In this document: positions 24,228 to 33,016 of the stretch, piece by piece
Layout: every line of letters starts with the position of its first letter
Numbering within the stretch: the first letter of the stretch is position 1
Assembly: GCF_052065355.1 (NCBI RefSeq)
Contig: NZ_JBQHUF010000003.1
Coordinates: 1-64,000, forward strand
Direction: 5' to 3'
Length of the DNA: 64,000 nt
Source of the DNA: Flavonifractor sp052065355
Lineage (GTDB): Bacteria > Bacillota > Clostridia > Oscillospirales > Oscillospiraceae
Translations under genes and position numbers: made by a program
Notes under the pieces: generated by a model
Database searches by the model: none
Told to the model about the DNA's origin: nothing
What the model saw: only the letters and a program-made list of their open reading frames with translations

Positions 24228-24583
24228 TCCTCATCATCGGCGGCGCGGCCCAGGGCAAGCTGGACTATGTGCTGCAAAAAACAGGATATGACCCCGGTCA
24301 GGTGGCCCACACCCCGGAGGAGGCCAAGACCCTGCCCATCTTTGACGGCGTGGAGCTGTGGCCCGACCTGGACGAGGAGGCGCTGCTGGCCGTCAATCCC
24401 CATATCATCCTCATCTGCGACGAGGTGGGCTGCGGTGTGGTGCCCATCGACCCGGCCCAGCGAACCTGGAGGGAGCAGGTGGGGCGGCTGTGCTGCCGCC
24501 TGGCTAAGCGGGCGCAGCGGGTGGAGCGCATTTTCTGCGGCCTGCCCATGACCCTGAAAGGAGATTCTTTACCATGGAACTGA
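24224..24583 (+). CDS. Short CobU-like protein (second cobinamide kinase homologue)
   Basis: This 119-residue protein begins ILIIGGAAQGKLDYV, a degenerate P-loop, and ends CDEVGCGVVPIDPAQRTWREQVGRLCCRLAKRAQRVERIFCGLPMTLKG. That matches the C-terminal NEVG-x-G-x-VP...R-x-x-G-x-x-x-x-x-A signature of CobU. It lacks the central histidine region. Because the full-length CobU at 22939 keeps the P-loop and histidine but has a poor NEVG motif, the two may share the activity or form a hetero-oligomer; a decaying duplicate is the alternative. It overlaps cobS by 4 bp and cobC by 10 bp. Confidence 0.75.
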   Translation: MILIIGGAAQGKLDYVLQKTGYDPGQVAHTPEEAKTLPIFDGVELWPDLDEEALLAVNPHIILICDEVGCGVVPIDPAQRTWREQVGRLCCRLAKRAQRVERIFCGLPMTLKGDSLPWN

Positions 24584-25170
24584 TCCTCATTCGGCACGGT
24601 ACCACCCAGGGTAACCTGGAGAAGCGGTTTGTCGGCACCCTGGATGTGCCTCTGGCCCCTCAGGGAGAGGAGCTGGCCCGGAAGGTGGGGCCCACCCTGC
24701 CTCGGGTGGAGCATATCTACCGCTCCCCGCTGATGCGCTGCCGCCAGACGGCGGAACTGCTGTGGCCGGAGACAGAGATGACGGTGATCAACGAGCTGCG
24801 GGAGAGCGACTTTGGGCCCTTTGAGGGAAAGAACCATGAGGAGCTGAAGGACGACCCCCTGTACCAGGCCTGGATCGGTCAGTCCGGCGACCACCTGAAT
24901 TTCGCCGCCATGCCGGTGGGCGAGACGGCGGAGCAGGTGGTGGAGCGGGTGTCCATCGGCCTGGAGAAGCTGGCGGCGGACGCCGCCGCCCACGGCTATG
25001 AGCGGGTGGGCGTGGTGTCTCACGGCGGCGCCCTCATGGGCCTTTTGAGCAAGTACGGCCGCCCGGTGCGGGAGTATTATGGCTGGATGTGCCCCAACTG
25101 CGGCGGCTTCCGCATGTCGCTCAATCCCGACACTCTGGAGCTGACAGTGCTGGAGGAGTACAAGGGATGA
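24574..25170 (+). CDS. cobC: Histidine phosphatase, probable alpha-ribazole phosphatase
   Basis: The 198-residue protein starts MELILIRHGTTQGNLEKRF with the RHG phosphohistidine motif (His8), followed by IYRSPLMRCRQTAELL, RESDFGPFEGKNHEEL and the second catalytic histidine in VVSHGGALMGLL. It is a phosphoglycerate-mutase-like phosphatase. In a cobalamin operon the expected substrate is alpha-ribazole-5'-phosphate or adenosylcobalamin-5'-phosphate. RBS AAAGGAG precedes ATG 24574; the stop overlaps cbiB. Confidence 0.87.
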   Translation: MELILIRHGTTQGNLEKRFVGTLDVPLAPQGEELARKVGPTLPRVEHIYRSPLMRCRQTAELLWPETEMTVINELRESDFGPFEGKNHEELKDDPLYQAWIGQSGDHLNFAAMPVGETAEQVVERVSIGLEKLAADAAAHGYERVGVVSHGGALMGLLSKYGRPVREYYGWMCPNCGGFRMSLNPDTLELTVLEEYKG

Positions 25171-26144
25171 GTTGGGGAGTCAGTCATCTGCTGGCCCTGC
25201 TGATCGGCTTCTGCCTGGATCTGCTGCTGGGGGACCCCCACTGGGCGCCCCACCCGGTGCGGGCCATCGGGGCCTTGATCGCCGGTCTGGAAAAGGGGCT
25301 GCGCAGGCTCTTTCCCAAGTTGCCCGCCGGGGAGATGACGGGGGGTGTGGTGCTGGTGGTGCTCACCCTGGCCATCCCCACCGGCCTTACCGTGCTGCTG
25401 CTGTGGGCCTGCAGGCTGGTGAGCCCCTGGCTGGCCCTGGCGGTGGAGAGCCTGCTGAGCTATCAGCTGCTGGCCACCAAGTCCCTGGCTGCTGAGAGCC
25501 GCAAGGTGTACGACGCCCTCAAGACCGGGGATCTGGACAAGGCCCGGTACGCTGTATCTATGATCGTGGGCCGGGACACCGCCTCTCTGGACGAGGCGGG
25601 GGTAGCCCGTGCGGCGGTGGAGACGGTGGCGGAAAACGCCTCCGACGGCGTGATCGCTCCCCTCATTTTCCTGGCCATCGGTGGGGCGCCCCTGGGCATG
25701 TTCTACAAGGCGGCCAACACCATGGACTCCATGGTGGGCTACAAGAACGACAAATATCTGTATTTTGGCCGTGCTGCGGCCAAATTCGACGATATCCTGA
25801 ACTTTTTCCCCGCCCGCATTGCCGGGGTGCTCATGTGCCTGGGGAGCGCCGCCGCGGGGTATGACGGGAAAAACGCCTGGCGGGTGTTCAAGCGGGACCG
25901 GAAAAACCACAAGTCCCCCAACTCCGCCCACACCGAGGCCGCCTGCGCCGGCGCCCTCCAGCTGCGGCTGGCGGGACCCAACTTCTACTTCGGCAAGCTG
26001 GTGGAGAAGCCCTATATCGGGGACGATCAGCGGCCCATCGAGCCGCTGGATATCCTGCGCTCGGGGCGCATTTTGTACGCCACCGCCTTTTTCGCCCTGC
26101 TTCTGTTCTGCGGTGTGCCGCTGCTGATTTTGCTGTTCCCGTAA
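25167..26144 (+). CDS. cbiB: Adenosylcobinamide-phosphate synthase
   Basis: CbiB attaches aminopropanol (phosphate) to adenosylcobyric acid. This 325-residue membrane protein has the family's DLLLGDPHWAPHPVRAIG near residue 18, SMIVGRDTASLDE, ETVAENASDGVIAPL and the conserved SPNSAHTEAACAGAL segment near 250. Start ATG 25167 lies in an ATGA overlap with cobC. About four to five hydrophobic segments are visible. Confidence 0.93.
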   Translation: MSWGVSHLLALLIGFCLDLLLGDPHWAPHPVRAIGALIAGLEKGLRRLFPKLPAGEMTGGVVLVVLTLAIPTGLTVLLLWACRLVSPWLALAVESLLSYQLLATKSLAAESRKVYDALKTGDLDKARYAVSMIVGRDTASLDEAGVARAAVETVAENASDGVIAPLIFLAIGGAPLGMFYKAANTMDSMVGYKNDKYLYFGRAAAKFDDILNFFPARIAGVLMCLGSAAAGYDGKNAWRVFKRDRKNHKSPNSAHTEAACAGALQLRLAGPNFYFGKLVEKPYIGDDQRPIEPLDILRSGRILYATAFFALLLFCGVPLLILLFP

Positions 26145-26158
26145 AGGAGGAACAAACC

Positions 26159-27211
26159 ATGGCTGAATACACCCACGGCGGGGACGTGCTCACCGCCCGG
26201 AGCCGTTACGGCGGCGCGGTGCTGGACTTTTCCACAAATTTAAATCCATTGGGGACACCTGACCAGGCGGCGCAGGCCGCCGCCCAGGCGGACGGATCTT
26301 CCTATCCCGACGCCCTGTGCCGCCAGCTGCGGCAGGCCATCGCCGCCCACGACGGGGTGGAGGCGGAGCAGGTGATCTGCGGTAACGGAGCAGCCGACCT
26401 GATTTTCCGGCTGGCCTTCGCCCTCCGGCCCAAAAGGGCGCTGCTTACCGCACCCACCTTTTCCGAGTATGAAGGGGCATTGTCCTGCGTAGGCTGTCAG
26501 GTAGAGCGGTACGCTCTGGACAGCGACCGGGACTTCGACCTGGACGAGGGCTTTGTAGAGGCCGTTACCCCCGAGATAGAGCTGGTGTTCCTGTGCACCC
26601 CCAACAACCCCACCGGGCGGCTCATTTCCACCGATCTGCTGGTGGAAATTGCCCGGAAGTGCGAAGCTGTGGGCGCCCGGCTGGTGGTGGACGAGTGCTT
26701 TCTCCCCCTAGCCGACGAGGGCGGAAAGGGGCTGGCTCCTTATCTGGCGGAGTTCCCCCACCTGTTCCTCCTGAGGGCCTTCACCAAAAGCTATGCCATG
26801 GCCGGTCTGCGGCTGGGCTACGGCCTGTCGGCGGATTGTGACTTGCTGGAACGGCTGAGCGGCTTCGCCCAGCCGTGGAGTGTATCCGCTCCCGCCCAGG
26901 CGGCGGGAACCGCCGCCTTCACGCTCTGTCCAGACTGGCCGGAGGGAGCCCGGGCGCTGGTGGCCCGGGAGCGGCCCATCCTGGCGGCAGGACTAACAGA
27001 GTTGGGGTGCGACGTGGTGCCCTCCCAGGCTAACTATCTGCTGTTTCGCCTGGAACAGATTACAAATTTGAAGGAAAAACTGCTCCAAAAGGGCATTTTG
27101 ATTCGCTCCTGCGCCAACTACCACAACCTGGGCCCCGACTGGTACCGGGTGTGCGTCAAAGGCGGGGAAGAAAACCGGCGGCTGCTGGCCGCCCTGAAAG
27201 AGGTGCTGTAA
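26159..27211 (+). CDS. cobD: L-threonine-O-3-phosphate decarboxylase (PLP enzyme)
   Basis: CobD makes aminopropanol phosphate for the nucleotide loop. The 350-residue class I/II aminotransferase-fold protein has DFSTNLNPLG near the N-terminus, GNGAADLIFRL, CTPNNPTGRL, VVDECFLPL and the PLP lysine in RAFTKSYAMAGLRLGY near residue 216. RBS AAAGGAGGAA precedes ATG 26159. A histidinol-phosphate aminotransferase role is possible by fold, but position between cbiB and cbiP supports CobD. No PduX-type threonine kinase is seen nearby. Confidence 0.88.
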   Translation: MAEYTHGGDVLTARSRYGGAVLDFSTNLNPLGTPDQAAQAAAQADGSSYPDALCRQLRQAIAAHDGVEAEQVICGNGAADLIFRLAFALRPKRALLTAPTFSEYEGALSCVGCQVERYALDSDRDFDLDEGFVEAVTPEIELVFLCTPNNPTGRLISTDLLVEIARKCEAVGARLVVDECFLPLADEGGKGLAPYLAEFPHLFLLRAFTKSYAMAGLRLGYGLSADCDLLERLSGFAQPWSVSAPAQAAGTAAFTLCPDWPEGARALVARERPILAAGLTELGCDVVPSQANYLLFRLEQITNLKEKLLQKGILIRSCANYHNLGPDWYRVCVKGGEENRRLLAALKEVL

Positions 27212-28707
27212 TGGCAAAGGCGATCATGCTCCAGGGTACCGCCTCTAACGCAGGCAAGTCCCTGCTGGCGGCAGGCCTGTGCCGCATCTTCAAGCAGGAC
27301 GGCTACAAGGTGGCCCCCTTCAAGTCCCAGAACATGGCCCTGAACTCCGCCATCACCCCTGACGGCCTGGAGATGGGCCGGGCTCAGGTGGTGCAGGCCG
27401 AGGCGGCCGGGGTGGCCCCCGACGCCCGGATGAACCCCATCCTGCTCAAACCCACCAGCAATGTGGGCTCCCAGGTCATCGTCAACGGTGTGCCCCGGGG
27501 CACCATGCCGGCGGGAGAGTACTTCCACTACCGCAAGACGCTCATTCCTGAGGTGATGGCCGCCTATGAGTCCCTCTCGGCGGAGTACGACATCATCGTC
27601 ATCGAGGGGGCTGGCAGCCCGGCGGAGATCAACCTGCGGCAGGACGACATCGTCAACATGGGCATGGCCAAGCGAGCCAACGCTCCGGTGCTGTTGTGCG
27701 GCGATATCGACCGAGGCGGCGTGTTCGCCTCCCTCTACGGCACGGTGAAGCTGCTTGAGCCTGACGAGCAGGAGCTGATAAAGGGTCTGATTATCAACAA
27801 ATTCCGGGGCGATGTGGAAATTCTCCGTCCCGGCCTGGGCCAGCTGGAGGAGCTCACCGGCAAGCCGGTGCTGGGCGTGGTGCCTATGCTGGACGTGGAT
27901 GTGGACGATGAGGACTCCCTGTCCACCCGCCTGTCCAAGAGCGGCAAGGTGGGTCTGGTGGATATCGCCGTCATCCGCCTGCCCCGACTTTCCAACTTTA
28001 CCGATTTCAACCCCCTGGAGCGGATGGACGAGGTCACCCTCCGGTACGTGGGCAGCGTAAAGGAGCTGGGGAACCCCGACCTCATCATCCTTCCCGGTAC
28101 CAAGAACACCATGGACGACCTGCGTTGGCTGCGGCAGAGCGGCCTGGAGGGCGCCATCCTCAAGCACGCCGCCAAGGGCGGCGCGGTGGTGGGCATCTGC
28201 GGCGGCTATCAGATGCTGGGCCAGACCGTCTCCGACCCCGACGGGGTGGAAAGCGGCGGCACCCTCAAGGGCCTGGGTCTGCTGCCCGCCGAGACCATTT
28301 TCCAGGGCGAGAAGACCCGCACCCGTGTCACCGGCTCCTTCAAGGGCCTGGAGGGTATCTTTGCGGATCTGAGCGGCGTCCCCTTTGAGGGCTACGAGAT
28401 CCACATGGGCCGCACCAGCAGCACCGCCCAGCCTCTGGTGGGCTTTACCGACCAGACCGGGGCGTCCCACACCGACGGGCTCACCGCCGGGAACGTGTGG
28501 GGCTGCTACGTCCACGGCATCTTCGATAAGGCCGAGTGCGCCGCCGCCCTGGTGAATTGCCTGCTGAAGGCCAAGGGCCTGGATCGGCAGGCGGCCAGCG
28601 TGGACTGGCAGGCCTACGCCCAGCTTCAGTACGACAAGCTGGCGGAGGGCCTCCGGGCCAGCCTGGATATGGAACAGATTTACCGCATCCTGAACGGAGA
28701 GAGATAA
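27211..28707 (+). CDS. cbiP: Cobyric acid synthase
   Basis: This 498-residue glutamine amidotransferase amidates the b, d, e and g side chains of adenosylcobyrinate diamide. It begins AKAIMLQGTASNAGKSLLAAGLCR (P-loop-like) and continues with PFKSQNMALNS, EGAGSPAEINL and GDIDRGGVFASLYGT. The GATase domain has the nucleophile in GICGGYQMLG near residue 330 and GCYVHGIFD later. ATG 27211 shares its A with the cobD stop (TAATG). Confidence 0.94.
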   Translation: MAKAIMLQGTASNAGKSLLAAGLCRIFKQDGYKVAPFKSQNMALNSAITPDGLEMGRAQVVQAEAAGVAPDARMNPILLKPTSNVGSQVIVNGVPRGTMPAGEYFHYRKTLIPEVMAAYESLSAEYDIIVIEGAGSPAEINLRQDDIVNMGMAKRANAPVLLCGDIDRGGVFASLYGTVKLLEPDEQELIKGLIINKFRGDVEILRPGLGQLEELTGKPVLGVVPMLDVDVDDEDSLSTRLSKSGKVGLVDIAVIRLPRLSNFTDFNPLERMDEVTLRYVGSVKELGNPDLIILPGTKNTMDDLRWLRQSGLEGAILKHAAKGGAVVGICGGYQMLGQTVSDPDGVESGGTLKGLGLLPAETIFQGEKTRTRVTGSFKGLEGIFADLSGVPFEGYEIHMGRTSSTAQPLVGFTDQTGASHTDGLTAGNVWGCYVHGIFDKAECAAALVNCLLKAKGLDRQAASVDWQAYAQLQYDKLAEGLRASLDMEQIYRILNGER

Positions 28708-28708
28708 T

Positions 28709-29356
28709 ATGAAAAAAGTAGAATTGCAGCGGGTGGCTCCCGCCGATATCGAGGAGCGGAGCATGGAGATCATCGGCCAGGAGCTGGGCGACCGGGTGTT
28801 CCCCGCCGACCAGCTGCCCGTCATTAAACGGGCCATCCACACCAGCGCCGACTTTGACTATGCCGACAACCTGGTATTTTCCGACGGAGCGGTGGAAAAG
28901 GGCATCGCCGCCATCAAGGGCGGCTGTACCATCGTCACCGACACCCAGATGGCCTTCTCCGGCGTCAACAAGAAGGTGCTGGAGAAGTTCGGCGGGAAAG
29001 CGGTGTGCTTTATGTCCGACCCCGACGTGGCCGCTGAGGCCAAGGCACGGGGAGAGACCCGGGCCACCGTGTCCATGGAGCGGGCGGCGGCGCTGGAGGG
29101 CCCTGTGATCCTGGCCGTGGGCAACGCCCCCACCGCCCTGGTGCGGGCCTGCGAGCTCATTGAGGAGGGCAAGTGGGCTCCGGCCCTGATCATCGGTGTG
29201 CCGGTGGGCTTCGTCAATGTGGTGGAGAGCAAGGAACTGCTCCTCACCATGGACACCCCCCACATTGTGGCCCGGGGCCGCAAGGGTGGCAGCAATATCG
29301 CCGCCGCTATCTGCAACGCCCTGCTCTACCAGGCCAGCAACAACGCCCGGGAATGA
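28709..29356 (+). CDS. cbiC: Cobalt-precorrin-8 methylmutase
   Basis: CbiC moves the methyl group from C11 to C12, giving cobyrinate. The 215-residue protein carries the catalytic histidine in RAIHTSADFDYADNL (His44), followed by GCTIVTDTQMAFSGV, VGNAPTALVRACELI and GVPVGFVNVVESKE, all diagnostic of the family. The start follows cbiP by one base with GGAGAGAT as binding site. Confidence 0.94.
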   Translation: MKKVELQRVAPADIEERSMEIIGQELGDRVFPADQLPVIKRAIHTSADFDYADNLVFSDGAVEKGIAAIKGGCTIVTDTQMAFSGVNKKVLEKFGGKAVCFMSDPDVAAEAKARGETRATVSMERAAALEGPVILAVGNAPTALVRACELIEEGKWAPALIIGVPVGFVNVVESKELLLTMDTPHIVARGRKGGSNIAAAICNALLYQASNNARE

Positions 29357-29373
29357 ACACAGGAGGAAGTACC

Positions 29374-30156
29374 ATGGAAGGAAAAGCCCTGCTGGCGGTG
29401 TCCTTCGGCACCAGCTATGCCGATACCTTAGAGAAAAATATCGCGGCCATCGAGCGGGACCTGGCCGCCGCCTTTCCGGAGCGTACCCTCCGACGGGCCT
29501 TTACCAGCGGCATGATTCTGCGCCGCTGGAAACGGGAGCGGGGTGTGGAGATCGACGACGTGCCCACCGCCTTGGAGCGGCTGGCCGGAGAGGGATATAC
29601 CGATATCCTGATCCAGCCCACCCACGTGATGAACGGGGAGGAGTACCATAAGCTGGCCGATCAGGCGGAGCAGTTCCGGGGCCGGTTTGACAAGCTGACG
29701 GTGGGGGTGCCCCTGCTGACGGCAGCGGAGGACTACCTGGATCTGGGGCGCGCCCTGATGGAGATCCTGCCGCCCAGGAGCGAGGAACGGGCGGTAGTCT
29801 ACATGGGCCACGGCTCGGAGCATCAGGCCAATTCCGCCTATGCTCTGATGGAGTATGCATTCCACGACCTGGGTCGGAGCGACGTCATTGTAGGCACCGT
29901 GGAGGGTTACCCCAACTTTGACGCTGTCCTCCGGCGGCTGAAGGAGCGCCCCCAGGTAAAAGAGGTGGAGCTGCGGCCCCTCATGACAGTGGCCGGTGAC
30001 CACGCCAAAAACGACCTGGCCGGCGATGAGCCTGACTCCTGGAAAAACATTCTGGAGGGCATGGGCTATCAGACCAGCTGTGTCCTCACCGGTTTGGGCG
30101 AATATCCACGGGTACGGGCTATGTTCGTGGAGCACGCCAGACAGGTCCAGGCATAA
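29374..30156 (+). CDS. cbiK: Sirohydrochlorin cobaltochelatase
   Basis: CbiK inserts Co2+ into sirohydrochlorin at the start of the anaerobic branch. The 260-residue protein shows LLAVSFGTSYADT near the N-terminus, QPTHVMNGEEYHKL with one metal-ligand histidine (~residue 89), YMGHGSEHQANSAY with the second (~147), and AGDHAKNDLAGDE late in the protein. There is no signal peptide, so it is the cytoplasmic form. RBS AGGAGGAA precedes ATG 29374. It is the last gene before the internal riboswitch. Confidence 0.93.
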   Translation: MEGKALLAVSFGTSYADTLEKNIAAIERDLAAAFPERTLRRAFTSGMILRRWKRERGVEIDDVPTALERLAGEGYTDILIQPTHVMNGEEYHKLADQAEQFRGRFDKLTVGVPLLTAAEDYLDLGRALMEILPPRSEERAVVYMGHGSEHQANSAYALMEYAFHDLGRSDVIVGTVEGYPNFDAVLRRLKERPQVKEVELRPLMTVAGDHAKNDLAGDEPDSWKNILEGMGYQTSCVLTGLGEYPRVRAMFVEHARQVQA

Positions 30157-30157
30157 G

Positions 30158-30320
30158 CCTGTTGAGATAGATGGGGCCGGGAAAAGGGAAGTCGGGTGCA
30201 ATTCCCGCGCAGTCCCGCTGCCGTAAGAGAAGAGCCGTCGGGCACCATGTCACTGGGGAGACCTGGGAAGACGCGCGGCGGCAGAGAGGCTCGAGCCGGA
30301 AGACCTTGCCCGGTCCGGAG
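30158..30320 (+). promoter_or_regulatory. Second cobalamin riboswitch, upstream of cbiM
   Basis: The 200-bp gap holds a second cobalamin aptamer: GGGAAGtcGGGTGcAATTCCCGCGCAG, then GCTGCCGTAA, and a B12-box variant AGCCGGAAGACC at 30293-30304. No U-tract terminator follows and the aptamer ends about 40 bp before the cbiM start, so translational control or processing of the long transcript is likely. It would let the cobalt importer respond separately from the upstream genes. Confidence 0.88.
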
Positions 30321-30359
30321 ATCCAAATACCTACGAGTGATAGGAAAGGATGAATGATT

Positions 30360-31079
30360 ATGAGACGATCCAAACGAAATCAGATGCTCCTCACGGTGGG
30401 GATGCTGGCGGCATTGGCGGGGATGTTCACCGTAAATGCCGGGGCCATGCATATCGCCGAGGGCTACCTGCCGGTAAACTGGTGCCTGCTGTGGGGCGCG
30501 GTGTGTATTCCCTTCGTGGTGGCGGGCTTCTTCTCCATTAAGAGACGGATTGAACAGGCACCCCGGGCCAAGATCCTGCTGGCCATGTGCGGAGCGTTCG
30601 CCTTTGTGCTGTCCGCGCTGAAAATCCCCTCCTTCAACGGCTCCTGCTCCCACCCCACCGGCGTGGGCCTGGGCGCCATCCTGTTTGGGCCCCTGACTAT
30701 GGCGGTGCTGGGCCTTATCGTTCTGCTGTTCCAGGCCCTGCTGCTGGCACATGGCGGCCTCACCACCCTGGGGGCCAACACCTTCTCCATGGCCATTGCC
30801 GGGCCCATCCTGTCCTGGGTGGTCTACAAGCTGCTGCGCAAGGTCAATGCCCCCGCCGCCGTGGCGGTGTTTGCCGCTGCCGCCCTGGGAGATCTGTTTA
30901 CTTACGTGATTACCTCCCTCCAACTGGGGATCGTAAACGGCGGTATGGTGAAGTTCCTTACCATCTTCGCCGTCACGCAGATACCTCTGGCCATCGCCGA
31001 GGGTCTGCTCACCGTGGTGATCTTCAACGTGCTGGAAAAGTACAGCAAGGCCCAGCTCCAGGAGCTGCGGGTGCTGTGA
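30360..31079 (+). CDS. cbiM: Cobalt ECF transporter substrate-binding component CbiM
   Basis: The 239-residue protein is the S-component of the cobalt energy-coupling-factor importer. A positively charged start and hydrophobic segment end at NAGAMHIAEGYLP; the MHI segment at the mature N-terminus is the known Co2+-binding loop. Later motifs are KIPSFNGSCSHPTGVGLG and LLLAHGGLTTLGANTFSM. Start ATG 30360 is nine bases after AGGAAAGGA; ATGs at 30350 and 30354 are too close to it. Confidence 0.92.
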   Translation: MRRSKRNQMLLTVGMLAALAGMFTVNAGAMHIAEGYLPVNWCLLWGAVCIPFVVAGFFSIKRRIEQAPRAKILLAMCGAFAFVLSALKIPSFNGSCSHPTGVGLGAILFGPLTMAVLGLIVLLFQALLLAHGGLTTLGANTFSMAIAGPILSWVVYKLLRKVNAPAAVAVFAAAALGDLFTYVITSLQLGIVNGGMVKFLTIFAVTQIPLAIAEGLLTVVIFNVLEKYSKAQLQELRVL

Positions 31080-31092
31080 GGAGGGAACGGAC

Positions 31093-31383
31093 ATGAAAGT
31101 TTGGCAGAAAAATTTGATCCTTATTCTTCTGGTGATTGCCCTGGCCGCTGTGCCCCTGTGGCTGCTGCCCAACGCCGAGTTCGGCGGGGCCGACGGCGCG
31201 GCCGAGGAGGCCATTACAGAGCTGAATCCCGATTATGAGCCCTGGTTCGAGCCCATTCTGGAGCCCGCCAGCGGCGAAGTAGAGTCCCTCCTCTTTGCAC
31301 TCCAGGCCGCCATCGGCGCGGGCGTTGTGGGCTTTGTACTGGGCCGGTTAACCAAATCCGATAAAAATAAGGGAGAGAAGTGA
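31093..31383 (+). CDS. cbiN: Cobalt transport protein CbiN
   Basis: The 96-residue protein has two membrane helices (residues 6-25 and 67-85) separated by an acidic extracytoplasmic loop with NAEFGGADG and LNPDYEPWFEPILEPASGEVE, the typical CbiN loop that helps load Co2+ onto CbiM. AGGAGG precedes ATG 31093, and its stop overlaps a potential GTG start of cbiQ. Confidence 0.92.
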   Translation: MKVWQKNLILILLVIALAAVPLWLLPNAEFGGADGAAEEAITELNPDYEPWFEPILEPASGEVESLLFALQAAIGAGVVGFVLGRLTKSDKNKGEK

Positions 31384-31385
31384 CC

Positions 31386-32165
31386 ATGGGCACCGACCGC
31401 TACGCCTATCAGTCCCGGCTGCGCCGGGTTTCCCCCCTGCCCAAGCTGGCGCTGGCGGCGGTGGCTCTGGTGGTGTGCCTGTGCTGCGACAGCGTGTGGG
31501 TGGGCCTGACCACGGTGGTGGTGATGGGGATCCTCATTACCGCCCTGGGAGGCCTGCCGGTCAGGGTCTACCTCCACTTCCTGAAGGTGCCTCTGGCCTT
31601 CCTGGTGATCGGCGGGATCACGATTTTGATCCACAGCTACCCGGCGGGAACGGTGGTCGTGGCCGCCATCCCGGTGGGAGAGCGGCTGTGGGGCTTTACC
31701 GCCGGAGACCTGTACCAGGGAGCCCGGTTGTTCTGCAAAGCCATGGGCGCTGTGGGGTGCATGTACTTCTTGTCCCTCAACACTCCGGTCACAGACCTGA
31801 CCATGGCGCTGGAGAAGCTCCACGTGCCCCGGCTGCTGGTGGAGCTGATGGAGCTCATTTACCGCTTCATTTTCGTGCTGGCGGAGACGGCGTCCAACAT
31901 CCGTCTGGCCCAGGAATCCCGTCTGGGCTATCAGGGCTTCCGCCGGTCGGTGCGTTCCCTGGGTGAGCTGTCCTCCATGGTCTTTCTCCGGGCCTGGCGC
32001 AAGGCCCAGAGCATTTATACCGCCCTGGAGTCAAGGGGGTATGCCGGCAGTCTCACCACCCTGGCCGGAGACTATACGCCCGGCCTGTGGCTGATCCCGG
32101 TGACGGTGGGGGTAGTTGGAGGACAACTGCTCGTGCTATGTTTGGAAAGGATGGCGGTAGGATGA
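31386..32165 (+). CDS. cbiQ: Cobalt ECF transporter T component CbiQ
   Basis: This is the 259-residue transmembrane coupling component, with about five hydrophobic segments and two cytoplasmic coupling helices: SRGYAGS is preceded by FLRAWRKAQSIYTALE (an A-R-G type motif). ATG 31386 is eight bases from GGGAGAG; GTG 31380, overlapping the cbiN stop, is the alternative. It ends in an ATGA overlap with cbiO. Confidence 0.92.
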   Translation: MGTDRYAYQSRLRRVSPLPKLALAAVALVVCLCCDSVWVGLTTVVVMGILITALGGLPVRVYLHFLKVPLAFLVIGGITILIHSYPAGTVVVAAIPVGERLWGFTAGDLYQGARLFCKAMGAVGCMYFLSLNTPVTDLTMALEKLHVPRLLVELMELIYRFIFVLAETASNIRLAQESRLGYQGFRRSVRSLGELSSMVFLRAWRKAQSIYTALESRGYAGSLTTLAGDYTPGLWLIPVTVGVVGGQLLVLCLERMAVG

Positions 32166-33016
32166 ATCCCGCGATCGAAACAAGAGAGCTGTGTTACGCC
32201 TATGAGGACGGAACCACCGCTCTGGACCATATTACGCTGTCCGCACAGCGGGGGAGCATCACCGGCATTTTGGGGGCCAACGGGGCGGGAAAATCCACTC
32301 TGTTCCTCAACCTCAACGGGGTGTTCACCCCCAAGAGCGGGCAGGTGCTGCTGGACGGGCAGCCAGTGCGCTACGACCGGAAGGGGCTGACCGCCCTGCG
32401 CCGGCGGGTGGGCATCGTGTTCCAGGACCCGGACGACCAGCTCTTCTCCGCCGACGTGTATCGGGACGTGTCCTTCGGCGGAGTGAATCTGGGACTGGAG
32501 CCGGAGGAGGTCCGCCGCCGGGTGGAGGAGGCCCTGGAGCGTACCGGTACCTCCGGCCTGCGGGACCGACCCACCCACGCCCTGTCCTACGGCCAGAAGA
32601 AGCGGGTGGCTATTGCCGGGGTGCTGGTGATGGAGCCGGAGGTGCTCATTCTCGACGAGCCCACCGCCGGACTGGATCCCCAGGGAGTAACGGAGATCAT
32701 GCGTCTGCTGGTCCAATTGCGGGACAGCCTGGACATGACCATCCTGATTGCCACCCATGATATGGATATCGTCCCCCTCTACTGCGACTACGCCTACCTG
32801 CTGGGAGGCGGAAAGGTCCTGCTGGAGGGGACGCCGGAAGACCTGTTTGCAAACCCGGAGGCACTCCGGGCCAATCATTTGCGCCTGCCCCGCATCGCCC
32901 ATCTGATGGAGGTGCTGCGGCAGGCAGACGGGCTGGATACCCACGGCGCCCCCGCTACCATCGGCGCGGCCCGACGGGAGATCCTGCGCTTGCTCAAGGA
33001 GGAAGAAAAGGTATGA
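32162..33016 (+). CDS. cbiO: Cobalt ECF transporter ATP-binding protein CbiO
   Basis: The 284-residue ABC ATPase drives the CbiMNQ importer. Walker A GANGAGKST (near residue 41), Q-loop FQDPDDQLFS, the signature region LSYGQKKRVAIAG with Gly in the usual place, and Walker B VLILDEPTAGLD are all intact, as is the switch histidine in ATHDMD. It starts at ATG 32162 over the cbiQ stop and ends overlapping cbiL. Confidence 0.94.
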   Translation: MNPAIETRELCYAYEDGTTALDHITLSAQRGSITGILGANGAGKSTLFLNLNGVFTPKSGQVLLDGQPVRYDRKGLTALRRRVGIVFQDPDDQLFSADVYRDVSFGGVNLGLEPEEVRRRVEEALERTGTSGLRDRPTHALSYGQKKRVAIAGVLVMEPEVLILDEPTAGLDPQGVTEIMRLLVQLRDSLDMTILIATHDMDIVPLYCDYAYLLGGGKVLLEGTPEDLFANPEALRANHLRLPRIAHLMEVLRQADGLDTHGAPATIGAARREILRLLKEEEKV

